DNA of 64,000 nt from QWHO01 sp021404945. GTDB lineage: Bacteria > Vulcanimicrobiota > Xenobia > Xenobiales > QWHO01. Where the stretch lies: positions 62,001 to 126,000 of the forward strand of contig CAUJEN010000184.1 of NCBI GenBank assembly GCA_963169765.1, read 5' to 3'. The notes under the pieces were generated by a model, which made no database searches, was not told where the DNA came from, and saw only the letters and a program-made list of their open reading frames with translations. Made by a program: the position numbers and the translations under genes. Below, piece by piece: positions 50,781-58,772 of this stretch (position 1 is its first letter; each line of letters opens with the position of its first letter).

Positions 50781-52289
50781 TCAGCGCAGGGCCCGGGCGT
50801 GCGCGCCGGGGTCGTAGTCAAAGCGCCCGTCTTCCCAGAAGAGCATCCAGGAGTAGCCCTTCTCGGCCGCCTGGCGCACCTGGGTGCGCACCCCCCGGGC
50901 CGGATCGGCCTCGGTGATGCCCACCTCGGCGTTGGGGGGCAGGTTCAGCTCCCAGGCCGCCGGAACGTTGGCGATGGGCTCATACAGGTGGAAGGTGTAA
51001 AGGAACTTCTGGTCCCGATGGCGTTCGGCCAGGTAGGTCCAGTGCGAGAGCTCGCGGTAGTTCTGCATCCCCACGGTCAGCGTTGCCCCGGGGGCTTCCT
51101 GGGCGAAGAGCTCCACCAGGTCATCCACCAGCGCCTGGCGCCCCGCCTCGGTCACCCCGCTCACGCCGTGGATCTCGTTGACCAGGTCCCACACGATGGG
51201 CCGCTCGCCGAACTCGCGCACGAAGGGGCGCAGGGCCTCCACCAGTTGCTGGCGAGCCTGAGGATCGTTCATGGCCTTCTGCACAGTCTGGTTGGGGATG
51301 GCCCCGTCGAGCAGGGTGACCATGAAGTTCTTCTGGCCGTAGCGCTCTGCCAGCTCCAGGGCCTGGCGCATGGCCTCGTGCTCGCGCTCGCCGAGGCGGA
51401 TACCCCCGGCCGTCTGACGCACATCCAGCCCGCCCATCCAGCGGAAGCTGTCCAGCCCGTTGTCTTGTTGGGCCGCAAAGGTTTTTTCTAAGTCCGGTCT
51501 TACGCTCTCGAAGTCGTGCAGGTCGCCGTAGTGGATGTACTGGCTGACCCCGTGCTTTACCTGGTCGAGGCGCAGGGGGCGGGGCGCGTCGGGAGTGGTC
51601 TTGAGCAGCGGCCGCTCCTGGGCACGAGCCGGATCGCCCGGGTCCACCTTGACCAGTCGGGCCTGCAGCAGGCGCACGGTTCCGTCCACGGGGGAGTTGA
51701 TGCCGACCTTCAGGTCGTGCAACAGCCGGGCCGGATCGAAGGCCGGGTCGGTGTGCCCCTGGATGCTCTCGCCCCGCAAGGTGGGGTCGTAGGTCAGCTT
51801 CAGGAGTCCAGTGGCGGCGTCATAGCCGGGGTTCTCGGCCACCGGGATGCCGGCCGTCCAGGAAGTCCACTGCACCGCTCCGGCCGAGTCGCGGGCGTGG
51901 ACCTGGACCGACACGTCCCCCCTCCCCCGCATGGGCTCGGGCAGCTCGAGCACCAGCTCCAGAGCGCGGTCTTGCATAGCCAGAACCTTCTGGTCGAGCT
52001 GGAAGGCTCCGTAGCCGTTCCCGACCTCGATAGCCTGCTCTTTCTCCAGGATGCTCTCGGGCGCGTGAATCACCACCCCGATCACGCCGGCCACGGCGGC
52101 GGCCGCCAGCAAGCCTCCCGCGAGGGCAGCCTTCCAGACCTTGCGGGGCTCGGGCGGCTCCTCGGCCGGAGAGGCTCCGTTCGACAGGCGCACGCTGTCG
52201 AGCCCGGCCGGCTCGGCCGGGCGGGCGCCGGGCGGAGGCCGGCGCTCGAGCTGTGAGGCCGACTGCGGCATGGTAGAGTGCACCAGCAT
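50781..52289 (-). CDS. Membrane-anchored glycoside hydrolase-like (GH-A clan) protein
   Basis: 502 residues. The Pro-rich cytosolic N-terminus includes LDSVRLSNGAS; a membrane helix follows (KAALAGGLLAAAAVAGVIGVVI, about 53-74). A beta-sandwich that may bind carbohydrate (about 85-230) precedes a TIM-barrel domain resembling GH5 cellulases: IVWDLVNEIHG (about 365-375) has the Asn-Glu acid/base pair, YTFHLYEP (about 430) the conserved His, and VGITEAD (about 460) the nucleophile Glu. So the enzyme may be active on polysaccharide; the substrate is unknown. ATG 52289 is used; a second ATG six codons on is equally possible. Confidence 0.75.
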   Translation of the reverse strand: MLVHSTMPQSASQLERRPPPGARPAEPAGLDSVRLSNGASPAEEPPEPRKVWKAALAGGLLAAAAVAGVIGVVIHAPESILEKEQAIEVGNGYGAFQLDQKVLAMQDRALELVLELPEPMRGRGDVSVQVHARDSAGAVQWTSWTAGIPVAENPGYDAATGLLKLTYDPTLRGESIQGHTDPAFDPARLLHDLKVGINSPVDGTVRLLQARLVKVDPGDPARAQERPLLKTTPDAPRPLRLDQVKHGVSQYIHYGDLHDFESVRPDLEKTFAAQQDNGLDSFRWMGGLDVRQTAGGIRLGEREHEAMRQALELAERYGQKNFMVTLLDGAIPNQTVQKAMNDPQARQQLVEALRPFVREFGERPIVWDLVNEIHGVSGVTEAGRQALVDDLVELFAQEAPGATLTVGMQNYRELSHWTYLAERHRDQKFLYTFHLYEPIANVPAAWELNLPPNAEVGITEADPARGVRTQVRQAAEKGYSWMLFWEDGRFDYDPGAHARALR

Positions 52290-52345
52290 AACCCGAGCTT
52301 ACCCGGGGGAAATGAAATTTCCCCGAACTTGCAGCCGAAGCGACC

Positions 52346-53017
52346 TCAGCGCTCGATCAGACCCTGGCTGCTGGTGTAGCGGGGATGGTCGGCGGGCATA
52401 CTGGCCCCCTCGTGGTTGAGTCCTTTGCACATGACCGTGAAGGCGCCTTCGGATTCTCGCAGCAGGTACTCGCCGGCCAGTGGGCAGCGGATCTTCGGGT
52501 CGAGCTTGCCGGAGTCGTTCAGCCTGGCAAGGTTGGCTCGACACTCGGCATTCTCGGCATGGTGGCCCGGGCACTCGATTTTCAGCTTCTCGAGAGGGGC
52601 GGTGTGGCTTTCGAAGCTGGAGCTATAAGTATCAAAGCCGGCGCCGGGACAGTTGGGGATCAGTTTGAGGTAGTTGGGGGTCAGGCCGGCGAGTTGGGGC
52701 GGGTAGGCCCCTTTGTTGTCGGTGCTGAACATCTCCAGAGCGGTGGCGATGTTCTTGAGGTTGGACTTGCAGGCCGTGCTCACTCCGCGCGGCTTGACCT
52801 TGATGAAGTTGGGCACGATGACGGCCGCCAGCAGGGCCAGGCAGGCCAGCACGACCAGGACCTCGATCCAGGTGACGCCGGCCCGAGTCTTTGGCCCACG
52901 CCCATGCCCAGGCGAAACCCGATGACCGTGCGGCAGTGCACGGTCTCCAGCCCTGAATCCAGGCGCTCGAGCGCTTGCTCGATCATCTCCCCTGGCCAAT
53001 TGGTCCATCGCGATCAC
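52346..53017 (-). CDS. Type II/IV pilin-like (pseudopilin) protein with probable 5' frameshift
   Basis: The frame holds a class III prepilin motif: G-VTWIEVLVVLACLALLAAVIVPNF, with Glu at +5 after the cleavage glycine, and a mature domain with four or more cysteines. It encodes up to 223 residues. The leader in this frame is long (47 residues) and poor in GC3. In the adjacent frame MIEQALERLDSGLETVHCRT, from ATG 52986, has high GC3 and runs to about 52890. Adding one base in the GGG at 52882-52884 would join them into a good leader ending GAG. So the true start is probably 52986, with an indel or sequencing error. Pseudopilins assemble in type II secretion or type IV pili; no ATPase or platform gene is nearby. 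Confidence 0.68.
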   Translation of the reverse strand: MIAMDQLARGDDRASARAPGFRAGDRALPHGHRVSPGHGRGPKTRAGVTWIEVLVVLACLALLAAVIVPNFIKVKPRGVSTACKSNLKNIATALEMFSTDNKGAYPPQLAGLTPNYLKLIPNCPGAGFDTYSSSFESHTAPLEKLKIECPGHHAENAECRANLARLNDSGKLDPKIRCPLAGEYLLRESEGAFTVMCKGLNHEGASMPADHPRYTSSQGLIER

Positions 53018-53046
53018 CCTCCGAGAGGGCTCTCTTCCTGGGTGCT

Positions 53047-56000
53047 TCAGGCAGCCCCTTCTTCGCGTTTCTTGAGCCGCACCGAGCCCACGATCACCGC
53101 CTGCTCGGTATCCTGGATGCTGCTGTTGGGCCCCGTCTCGAGCAGGCGGGCCAGGGCCGCATCCACGTCCTCGGCCACCAGGACCGAGGGGAGGCGGCTC
53201 ATCAGCTGGGTGGCTTCGCCGCAGGTCAGCTGGCCCGAGGCGATGCGGCTGGCCAGTCGCTCGAGCACGACCGTGCCCACATCGGTGGGCAGGGCAGCCA
53301 CCGTCCTCAGGGCTGCCTCACGGGTGGCTGTGGGCACCTTGGAGTCGCAGGCCAGCTCCACCAGGCCCCTGGCAACCGACCTGCCCCCGTCCTCGCGATA
53401 GGCCGTGCCCACCCGCAGATCGGAGAAGGTCAGGCCCCGTCCCTGGTTGGAGCCGTCCGACTGCAGGCGAAAGCGCAGCCGGGCCATTTTGCCCTGGTAG
53501 TCGGACAGCTCCACGCTCTGCAGGCCCCGTCCCTCGCCGGTGAGCTCGGCCACGGTCTCCCAGGCCTCCGAGCCCGAGGAAACCTCCAGGAAGACCCGAT
53601 CATAGCCCTGCTCGAGTTGATAGTCGGCCCGGAAGCTGACAGGACCGTCGATGAGCATCGGTGGACCGGTCAGCGAGGCGTTCTGGCTGGAGCGGTAGCT
53701 CTCGTACGGGCTGGTCCGCCACCCATCGCCGGAGCGGCACCAGTCCCCCTCGGCTCTCCACCCGCCTGAGCTCACCAGCCCGCGCAGCGAGGCCAGGGCC
53801 TTCAAGCCTTCCGGCGAGAGCTCGGAGCCTCGCAGGCTGTCGAGTCCCACCCCGAAGGGCGCGAAGCTGGCGGCCAGGTTGGCCAGCTCGATCTCGTAGG
53901 GCAGGCGATCCTCGGGGACCTCCTTGAGCGACTCCCAGAGCTTCGCCGCGCCGGCTTTTCCGTGCAGCTCGACGAGCCGGGCCAGCGCCTGGCGACGGGG
54001 CCCATCCTCAGGAGCCTGGCGCGTCAACTCCAGGGCCACGTCCAGGCCGTGGCTGGCGGCCAGGTCGGACAGGCTGTGACCCTGGCCCAGACTCTCGAGC
54101 ACTTCTCGATACTGCTTGCTCAGCGCCTCGGGGCGGTCATCGAACGAATCCCCCAGCCTCAGACTGCGAAGCTGGAAGCCTTCCTGGCAGTTGCTGGCGT
54201 CGGAGACGAGGCGGAAGCGCAGCTGGATGCTCTGACCCGCATAGGGGGTGAGATCCACCTCCCGCCGGCTCCAGCCGGATTCGCCGGTGAAACTCTCCAC
54301 CGTGTGCCACTGGCCCCGGTGGCTCACCTGAAGGTCGACCCGGTCGTAGCCCTTCTCAAGCTGGTGACGGCACTCGAAGCTCAACCGGGGGGCGGTCTGG
54401 CCGGCCAGCGAGAGGGGCCGGGTGGTCAGCGAGCTATCCTCGGAGGGCCGGTAGGCTCCCGCCAGGTTCTCCGTCCAGGTTCCGTCCGCAAGGCGCTTCC
54501 AGCGGCTCTCCTCCCACCCGCTGGCCACCGGAACGAGTTTCTCAAGCTCTGAGACCGTGCCCCGGGCGATCAGCTCACGCGTCAGCCCCAGCAAAGACTC
54601 ATGCTCGAGGGGCTGGGCCAGGGCGTAGCTCAGGTCGCGGCTCAGCTCGAAAGCCCGGGCTGCCTGGGCGGCTCCGCTGGCTCCCACCTCTGGCCAGAGG
54701 GCCACGGCGGCCTCGGTTCCAATGGCCGAGCTCAGCTGGCGCAGCTCCGGATCCTCGCCCAGCGGCAAAAGGTCGAAAGCCCGGCCCGGATGTCCGCCCA
54801 GGCGATCAAGCGCCAGGAGCGTCTCACCATCGCCCTTGCGCCCCAGCTCGAGCAGGCGGTCCAGGGTGGCCCGCACGCTCTCGCTCCGGTCCGAGAACAC
54901 CACCCGGCGGGGGGCGGCGGCATCGTAGGCCGGCTGGGCGTCGAGCACGAAGTCTCTCAGGTCCAGGCCCTCGGCCACGTTGGAGGCATCCGTCTGCAGC
55001 CGAAAGCGCACCTTGACCTCTTCGCCCTGATAGGCCTTGAGCGAGATCTCCTGGGCGTTCCAGCCGCTCTCGCCGGTGAAGTCGGCCAGGCGATCCCAGC
55101 TCTGACCGTTCCGGGATACCTCGAACGCAACCCGGTCGTATCCGCTCTCGAGCTGGTGGCGCACCGAGAAACGGGCCACCGGCTCGGTCAGGTGGGCAAG
55201 GTCGAGCGTGGGACTGGTGAGGGATGCGTTCTGGCCAGGTCGGTAGGGACCGGCGGGGCTGTCCGACCAGCTTCCGTCAGGCTGGCGGGCCCAGCTCCCC
55301 TCGGCTGTCCAGGGCTGGCACAGACGGCTCACCAGCGACTGAAGAGCCACCCGGGCGGGCTGGGAGAGGGCTTTGAGCTCTCGGCAGACTTCGAGCGCAT
55401 CCCCCAGCTCGGGCCGGGGAGCAAGCTCCAGCGCGGCCCGGAAAGTCCCTTCATCCATACCTTCCCGGGCCAGGGCCACGGCCGCCATCGGCCCCACCTC
55501 TCGATTCAGGCGTATCAGCTCGGCCGTGCCCTGCGGATTCTGGCGCACCGCTTCGAACAGGGAGAGAGCTTCAGCCGGGGTGGCACAGGCTTGCACGAGC
55601 TGCTCCAGTGGCGCCACCGGGCGGCCCTCGGCCAGGGCCCGGGCCAGCTCTGTCGCCAGTCGGGCCCGCTCGGCCCGAGGCGACTCGTCGAACAAGGTCT
55701 GGTTCTGCTCACCGAATCGCGGCACCCCCTCGACCCGCAGGTCGGACAGGGAGAAGCCCTCCTGCTCGGTGCTGCCATCGGACGAAAAGAGAAAGCGCAG
55801 ATGCGCGGTCTTGCCCTCGTAGTCGGCCAGCGATACCCGCTCGTCTCGCCAGGAGCTCTTGCCGGTGAGACTTCGGAGGGTCTCCCAGCTCTGGCCGTCG
55901 GCGCTGGCCTGGAGCTGCACCGAGTCGTAGCCGGATTCGAGATCGAAGCTGGCCCGAAAGCTGAGCTGCACCTGCCGGTAGTTCTCGAGCCTCAGGGGCG

Positions 56001-57003
56001 GAAGGCTGAGAGCGGCGCGCTGGTTGGGCTTGTAGGGCCCCGGCGGGCTGTCGCTCCAGACCCCGTCTCGTCGCGCCCAGGAGCCCTCGCTTTGGAGCTG
56101 GTTGGAGGTCGACTCGAGCAGCCAGCGCACCCGGCTCTGGGCGGCGTCGTCCAGGGCGGTGACCACCCCTGCCGCCTGATCGTCCTTCAGGTCGCGCAGC
56201 CACTCCAGGTAAGCCGGACGCTTCTCGGCAGGGAGCACCTCCAGCGCAAGTGCCGCCTGGAGCGCTCGCTCGGGGACCAGCTCGCGCACGCTCTCGAGAT
56301 GCCCGGCCCGCTCGTTCCAGGCCTTCAGGTTGAGCGGCTGTCGCGAGCTCCAGGTGCCCAGCGGAGCGCCGCGATGCTGCAGCTGCAGCTCCTCGGAACC
56401 GGAGCGGTAGGCTTCCAGCGCATCGCTCAGGTAGCCCGCTTCCTCGAAGGCCCGCGCCGCTTCGCCCACCCCGGGGCGCTCCAGCGAGTCGAGCCCGGCC
56501 GCCCCCTGGAGGTAGGCCAGCATGGCCACGTCCTGGCCGGAGGTAAGCCGGGCCCGGCGGGGCCCTTCGGTCTCCAGAGGCTGGCCCTGGGCCAACCGAC
56601 TGTAGGCGGCCCACGGCTCGAGCCTCTCCTGCCCGACCTGGAAGTGGAAGCCCAGTCGGGTGAGGCTCTCCATGTGGTGGGCCAACTCGGGGTGAGGCAG
56701 ACGCTCGGGGGTCTTCGTCTGGAAGGCATGCAGCGCCTCCAGCTCTTGCTTGTCGCGCAGAGGCTGCCACCTGCCGGCTTGCAGCACCTGCAGATCGTCT
56801 GGCCTGTCGTTTGCGACCAGCTCGGCCGCCTCGGCCGGGCTCGCTTCGGTCCAGCCCAGCAGCTTCAGCCAGCGGGGCTGGCGAAACTCCAGGCCCTGCT
56901 CTTTCAGGCTGGTGAGCATGTCCACCGGTCCCTCTTCAAGAGGGCGGGCGGCGGCGGTCGGGGGCAGGCTGAGCCGGAGGGGTGGGATCTGCACGTTTTC
57001 CAT
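53047..57003 (-). CDS. Giant protein with four beta-sandwich repeats and shared tail
   Basis: 1318 residues, no Sec signal. The N-terminal about 300 residues are helical. Four copies of a MAM/jelly-roll-like domain follow at about 303-422, 568-686, 829-947 and 1082-1199. Each begins with a W-x-R...DGxWSDSP-like strand and contains LESGYD, SGxSWETL, FTGESGW and VRFRLxTDASN-type strands. Helical spacers of about 140 residues separate them. The same domain closes the subtilase at 6796. The tail IQDTEQAVIVGSVRLKKREE matches that of the 857-residue protein. A surface or matrix role is inferred. It precedes the pseudopilin gene by 29 bases. Two hairpins occupy its 5' region instead of a Shine-Dalgarno. 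Confidence 0.72.
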   Translation of the reverse strand: MENVQIPPLRLSLPPTAAARPLEEGPVDMLTSLKEQGLEFRQPRWLKLLGWTEASPAEAAELVANDRPDDLQVLQAGRWQPLRDKQELEALHAFQTKTPERLPHPELAHHMESLTRLGFHFQVGQERLEPWAAYSRLAQGQPLETEGPRRARLTSGQDVAMLAYLQGAAGLDSLERPGVGEAARAFEEAGYLSDALEAYRSGSEELQLQHRGAPLGTWSSRQPLNLKAWNERAGHLESVRELVPERALQAALALEVLPAEKRPAYLEWLRDLKDDQAAGVVTALDDAAQSRVRWLLESTSNQLQSEGSWARRDGVWSDSPPGPYKPNQRAALSLPPLRLENYRQVQLSFRASFDLESGYDSVQLQASADGQSWETLRSLTGKSSWRDERVSLADYEGKTAHLRFLFSSDGSTEQEGFSLSDLRVEGVPRFGEQNQTLFDESPRAERARLATELARALAEGRPVAPLEQLVQACATPAEALSLFEAVRQNPQGTAELIRLNREVGPMAAVALAREGMDEGTFRAALELAPRPELGDALEVCRELKALSQPARVALQSLVSRLCQPWTAEGSWARQPDGSWSDSPAGPYRPGQNASLTSPTLDLAHLTEPVARFSVRHQLESGYDRVAFEVSRNGQSWDRLADFTGESGWNAQEISLKAYQGEEVKVRFRLQTDASNVAEGLDLRDFVLDAQPAYDAAAPRRVVFSDRSESVRATLDRLLELGRKGDGETLLALDRLGGHPGRAFDLLPLGEDPELRQLSSAIGTEAAVALWPEVGASGAAQAARAFELSRDLSYALAQPLEHESLLGLTRELIARGTVSELEKLVPVASGWEESRWKRLADGTWTENLAGAYRPSEDSSLTTRPLSLAGQTAPRLSFECRHQLEKGYDRVDLQVSHRGQWHTVESFTGESGWSRREVDLTPYAGQSIQLRFRLVSDASNCQEGFQLRSLRLGDSFDDRPEALSKQYREVLESLGQGHSLSDLAASHGLDVALELTRQAPEDGPRRQALARLVELHGKAGAAKLWESLKEVPEDRLPYEIELANLAASFAPFGVGLDSLRGSELSPEGLKALASLRGLVSSGGWRAEGDWCRSGDGWRTSPYESYRSSQNASLTGPPMLIDGPVSFRADYQLEQGYDRVFLEVSSGSEAWETVAELTGEGRGLQSVELSDYQGKMARLRFRLQSDGSNQGRGLTFSDLRVGTAYREDGGRSVARGLVELACDSKVPTATREAALRTVAALPTDVGTVVLERLASRIASGQLTCGEATQLMSRLPSVLVAEDVDAALARLLETGPNSSIQDTEQAVIVGSVRLKKREEGAA

Positions 57004-57013
57004 TCAAGCGTGA

Positions 57014-57040
57014 GCCCCTCAAAGGGGCCTGAAAGCAGGC
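57014..57040 (-). promoter_or_regulatory. Twin hairpins directly upstream of the 1318-residue gene
   Basis: GCCCCT-CAA-AGGGGC (57014-57028) and the adjacent GCCTG-AAAG-CAGGC (57027-57040) are perfect short stems, 11-37 bases before the ATG at 57003. They replace any visible Shine-Dalgarno and could control translation. Confidence 0.4.
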
Positions 57041-57135
57041 ATTGACGGAAGGAACATTTTGTGAGCCTGTTTGTCGTCGCTGACCGGGCTATCCGTGCTG
57101 ACACTCAGCGGGTATGAGCTGACGGTGGCGGCGCC

Positions 57136-57423
57136 TCAGGGAGTCAGCAAGGCGCGGCAGCGCTCGGCCTGATCCGGCCAGGTGGCCATCACCTTCTCGG
57201 CCAGACCCGCGAGCATGAATCGTTCGTTTGGCTGGAGCGGAATTCTTGTCGCCTGCTCCAGCGCGCTGGTCGCGTCCTGGCCCCGATCCAGGCCGACCAG
57301 CCCCTCGGCCTGCATCAAGAGCGCATCCGCCCGGACGGGGCCCGCCTCGTCATGGCGGAGCTCGGCGCTGCGCGCTTTCAGGGCGGGCTCGATCATGGCC
57401 CGCCCGGGTGACGTGATTTCCAT
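57136..57423 (-). CDS. Small helical hypothetical protein (TPR-like)
   Basis: 95 residues, not recognised. Two helix pairs (ADALLMQAEGLVGLDRGQDATSALEQA and ERFMLAGLAEKVMATWPDQAERCRALL) are spaced like a tetratricopeptide repeat with its A-x-x-x-L pattern. No signal or membrane segment. TATACT lies eight bases before the ATG, so the transcript may be almost leaderless. It is the first gene on the minus strand before the 1318-residue gene, 132 bases upstream. Confidence 0.6.
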   Translation of the reverse strand: MEITSPGRAMIEPALKARSAELRHDEAGPVRADALLMQAEGLVGLDRGQDATSALEQATRIPLQPNERFMLAGLAEKVMATWPDQAERCRALLTP

Positions 57424-57431
57424 CGTCCCTC

Positions 57432-57437
57432 AGTATA
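57432..57437 (-). promoter_or_regulatory. Candidate -10 box of the 57136-57423 gene
   Basis: TATACT on the minus strand, eight bases before the ATG. An A/T run (57450-57458) lies upstream where a -35 or UP element would be. On the same strand that T-tract may also help terminate the VOC gene. Confidence 0.4.
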
Positions 57438-57476
57438 GGGAAGCTGCTGAAAAAAAAACTTACAGGTACAGGCTCG

Positions 57477-57860
57477 TTAGAGTGGGCGGGCGAAGGCCAG
57501 GACATGACCATCGGGGTCGGCCACGTAGCCGGCGAGGTCACCCCAGTCGCGCTCTTGCACCGGACTGACCGGCCGGGCCCCTGCCTGCAACGAGCGCCGC
57601 ACCCAGGTCTCGGGGTCATCTACCTGGAGGTACAGCTCGCAGCGCGGGACGCCCTGACCCTGGTCCGGGTGAGGCAGGGCGGGGCAGAGGATGCGGGCGA
57701 TGCCGCCCTCTGGCATCAGGCCGAGTTTGGCGCCCGGGAGCTCGAACTCGGTCATGCCCGGCACGTCCAGCACCGGGCTTCGTTGCAGGACCTGGCTGTA
57801 AAAGTCGCGGCTGGCGACCTGGGAAGCGACGTACAGGATGACCTGGACCGAGCTTACCAT
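57477..57860 (-). CDS. VOC-family (glyoxalase/bleomycin resistance-like) protein
   Basis: 127 residues of the vicinal oxygen chelate fold: VSSVQVILYVASQVASRDFYSQVLQ (first beta-alpha-beta module) and CELYLQVDDPETWVRRSLQAGARPV, then GYVADPDGHVLAFARPL, the typical C-terminal metal/substrate strand. Family members include lyases, dioxygenases and antibiotic-binding proteins. The first metal ligand (usually His in strand 1) is not evident, so catalysis is doubtful. It overlaps the deazaflavin nitroreductase gene by seven bases. A longer upstream frame is shadow. Confidence 0.85.
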   Translation of the reverse strand: MVSSVQVILYVASQVASRDFYSQVLQRSPVLDVPGMTEFELPGAKLGLMPEGGIARILCPALPHPDQGQGVPRCELYLQVDDPETWVRRSLQAGARPVSPVQERDWGDLAGYVADPDGHVLAFARPL

Positions 57861-58405
57861 CGACTGACGACCAGCAGCGCCAGTCCGAGCGCGAGCCAGG
57901 GCAGCCAGGCCAGATCCCCGGGCCCACCCGGACCCACCGCAGGCCCCAGCAAGACGATGCGCACCACCCGATACTCGGCCGTCTTCTGCTCCAGCTCCTC
58001 GTCCGAGAGCACGAACGGGTCCACTCCGGCCAGGCTTCTGGCCGCAAACCCGCTGTTCTGCAACACCCTGCGCAGGGTCTTGAGCCGCGCCTCGGGCTCC
58101 TCCACCAGCACTGCCCGCCCGCTCCAGCTCCCTTCGGGCAGCCAGACTTCGAGATCCGGGTTGTCCTGCAGGTTGCGCAGCCAGTGGCTCTTTTCGCCAT
58201 AGCCGGCCACACAGTAAACCTCGCCATCGCCCGGGCCATAGTTGAGCGGCGTCAGGCGGGGCTGGCCGCTCTTGCGGCCCGTGACGCGCAACACCATGAT
58301 CCGGCCCAGGCGCGAGGGGCTGCAGTTGATGAGGCGTCCCAGACCCAGGCGCCAGCACAGCACCATCACCCTGTTGACCAGCTTGAACGAGGAGGGGGAC
58401 AACAC
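57854..58405 (-). CDS. Deazaflavin (F420)-dependent nitroreductase family protein
   Basis: A small split-barrel protein of the DUF385/Ddn type. RLGRIMVLRVTGRKSGQPRLTPLNY is the signature (TGRKSGxxRxxPL), with VAGYGEKSHWLRNLQDNPDLEVWL the second conserved block. Such enzymes use F420H2 to reduce nitro compounds or quinones, or lack activity. The C-terminus adds a hydrophobic segment (LPWLALGLALLVV), so it may be membrane-tethered. I chose the GTG at 58405 (AGGA just ahead); the ATG at 58498 adds 31 residues reading through a direct repeat. No F420 biosynthesis genes are in the window. Confidence 0.8.
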   Translation of the reverse strand: MLSPSSFKLVNRVMVLCWRLGLGRLINCSPSRLGRIMVLRVTGRKSGQPRLTPLNYGPGDGEVYCVAGYGEKSHWLRNLQDNPDLEVWLPEGSWSGRAVLVEEPEARLKTLRRVLQNSGFAARSLAGVDPFVLSDEELEQKTAEYRVVRIVLLGPAVGPGGPGDLAWLPWLALGLALLVVSRW

Positions 58406-58772
58406 GTCCTGGACTGGTTCCCAACCCGACTGCTCCCCACCTTCCTGCCCCTGCTGCTGCACTGATCCACCCGACTGGCCTGCGCATGCGCGGGGCAATC
58501 GCCTGGATCAGCGTGATCCACCCGACCGGCCTTCCGCCGAGTTGCAGGCTTTCGGATGGAGGTGCTGGGGCGCACCGCGCTGGGGCTCGAGCCGGCCGGT
58601 CGTCCGCGCCTTGAGGGGCCCGAGGTGAAGAAGCCTGTCGACCCCCAACCCGCGCTCCCGGCCCGGCCTCAGGCGGCCTGAGCCACCAGACCCATGAATC
58701 GAGCACGCGTTCGTACCTGCGCGGGACGGATTCTTCGGGAGAAGCGGCGGTGCTCGCGGGAATATCGATCGC
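58406..58772. other. Non-coding stretch with direct repeat
   Basis: No gene is supported here. It contains two copies of a 19-base direct repeat (58463 and 58514) and GC-rich sequence with no clear hairpin, promoter or RNA gene. It lies upstream of the nitroreductase gene and downstream of the lipoprotein gene. Confidence 0.6.
58463..58532. repeat. 19-bp direct repeat, 51 bases apart
   Basis: tgatccacccgactggcct (58463-58481) and tgatccacccgaccggcct (58514-58532) differ by one base. ggatca occurs before the second copy, giving a local ggatca-gcg-tgatcc inverted repeat. Confidence 0.8.

Noticed and set aside
54601..57045. 814-codon open frame antisense to the 1318-residue gene
   Set aside because: Shadow of strong third-position GC bias; the minus frame carries four recognisable repeats.
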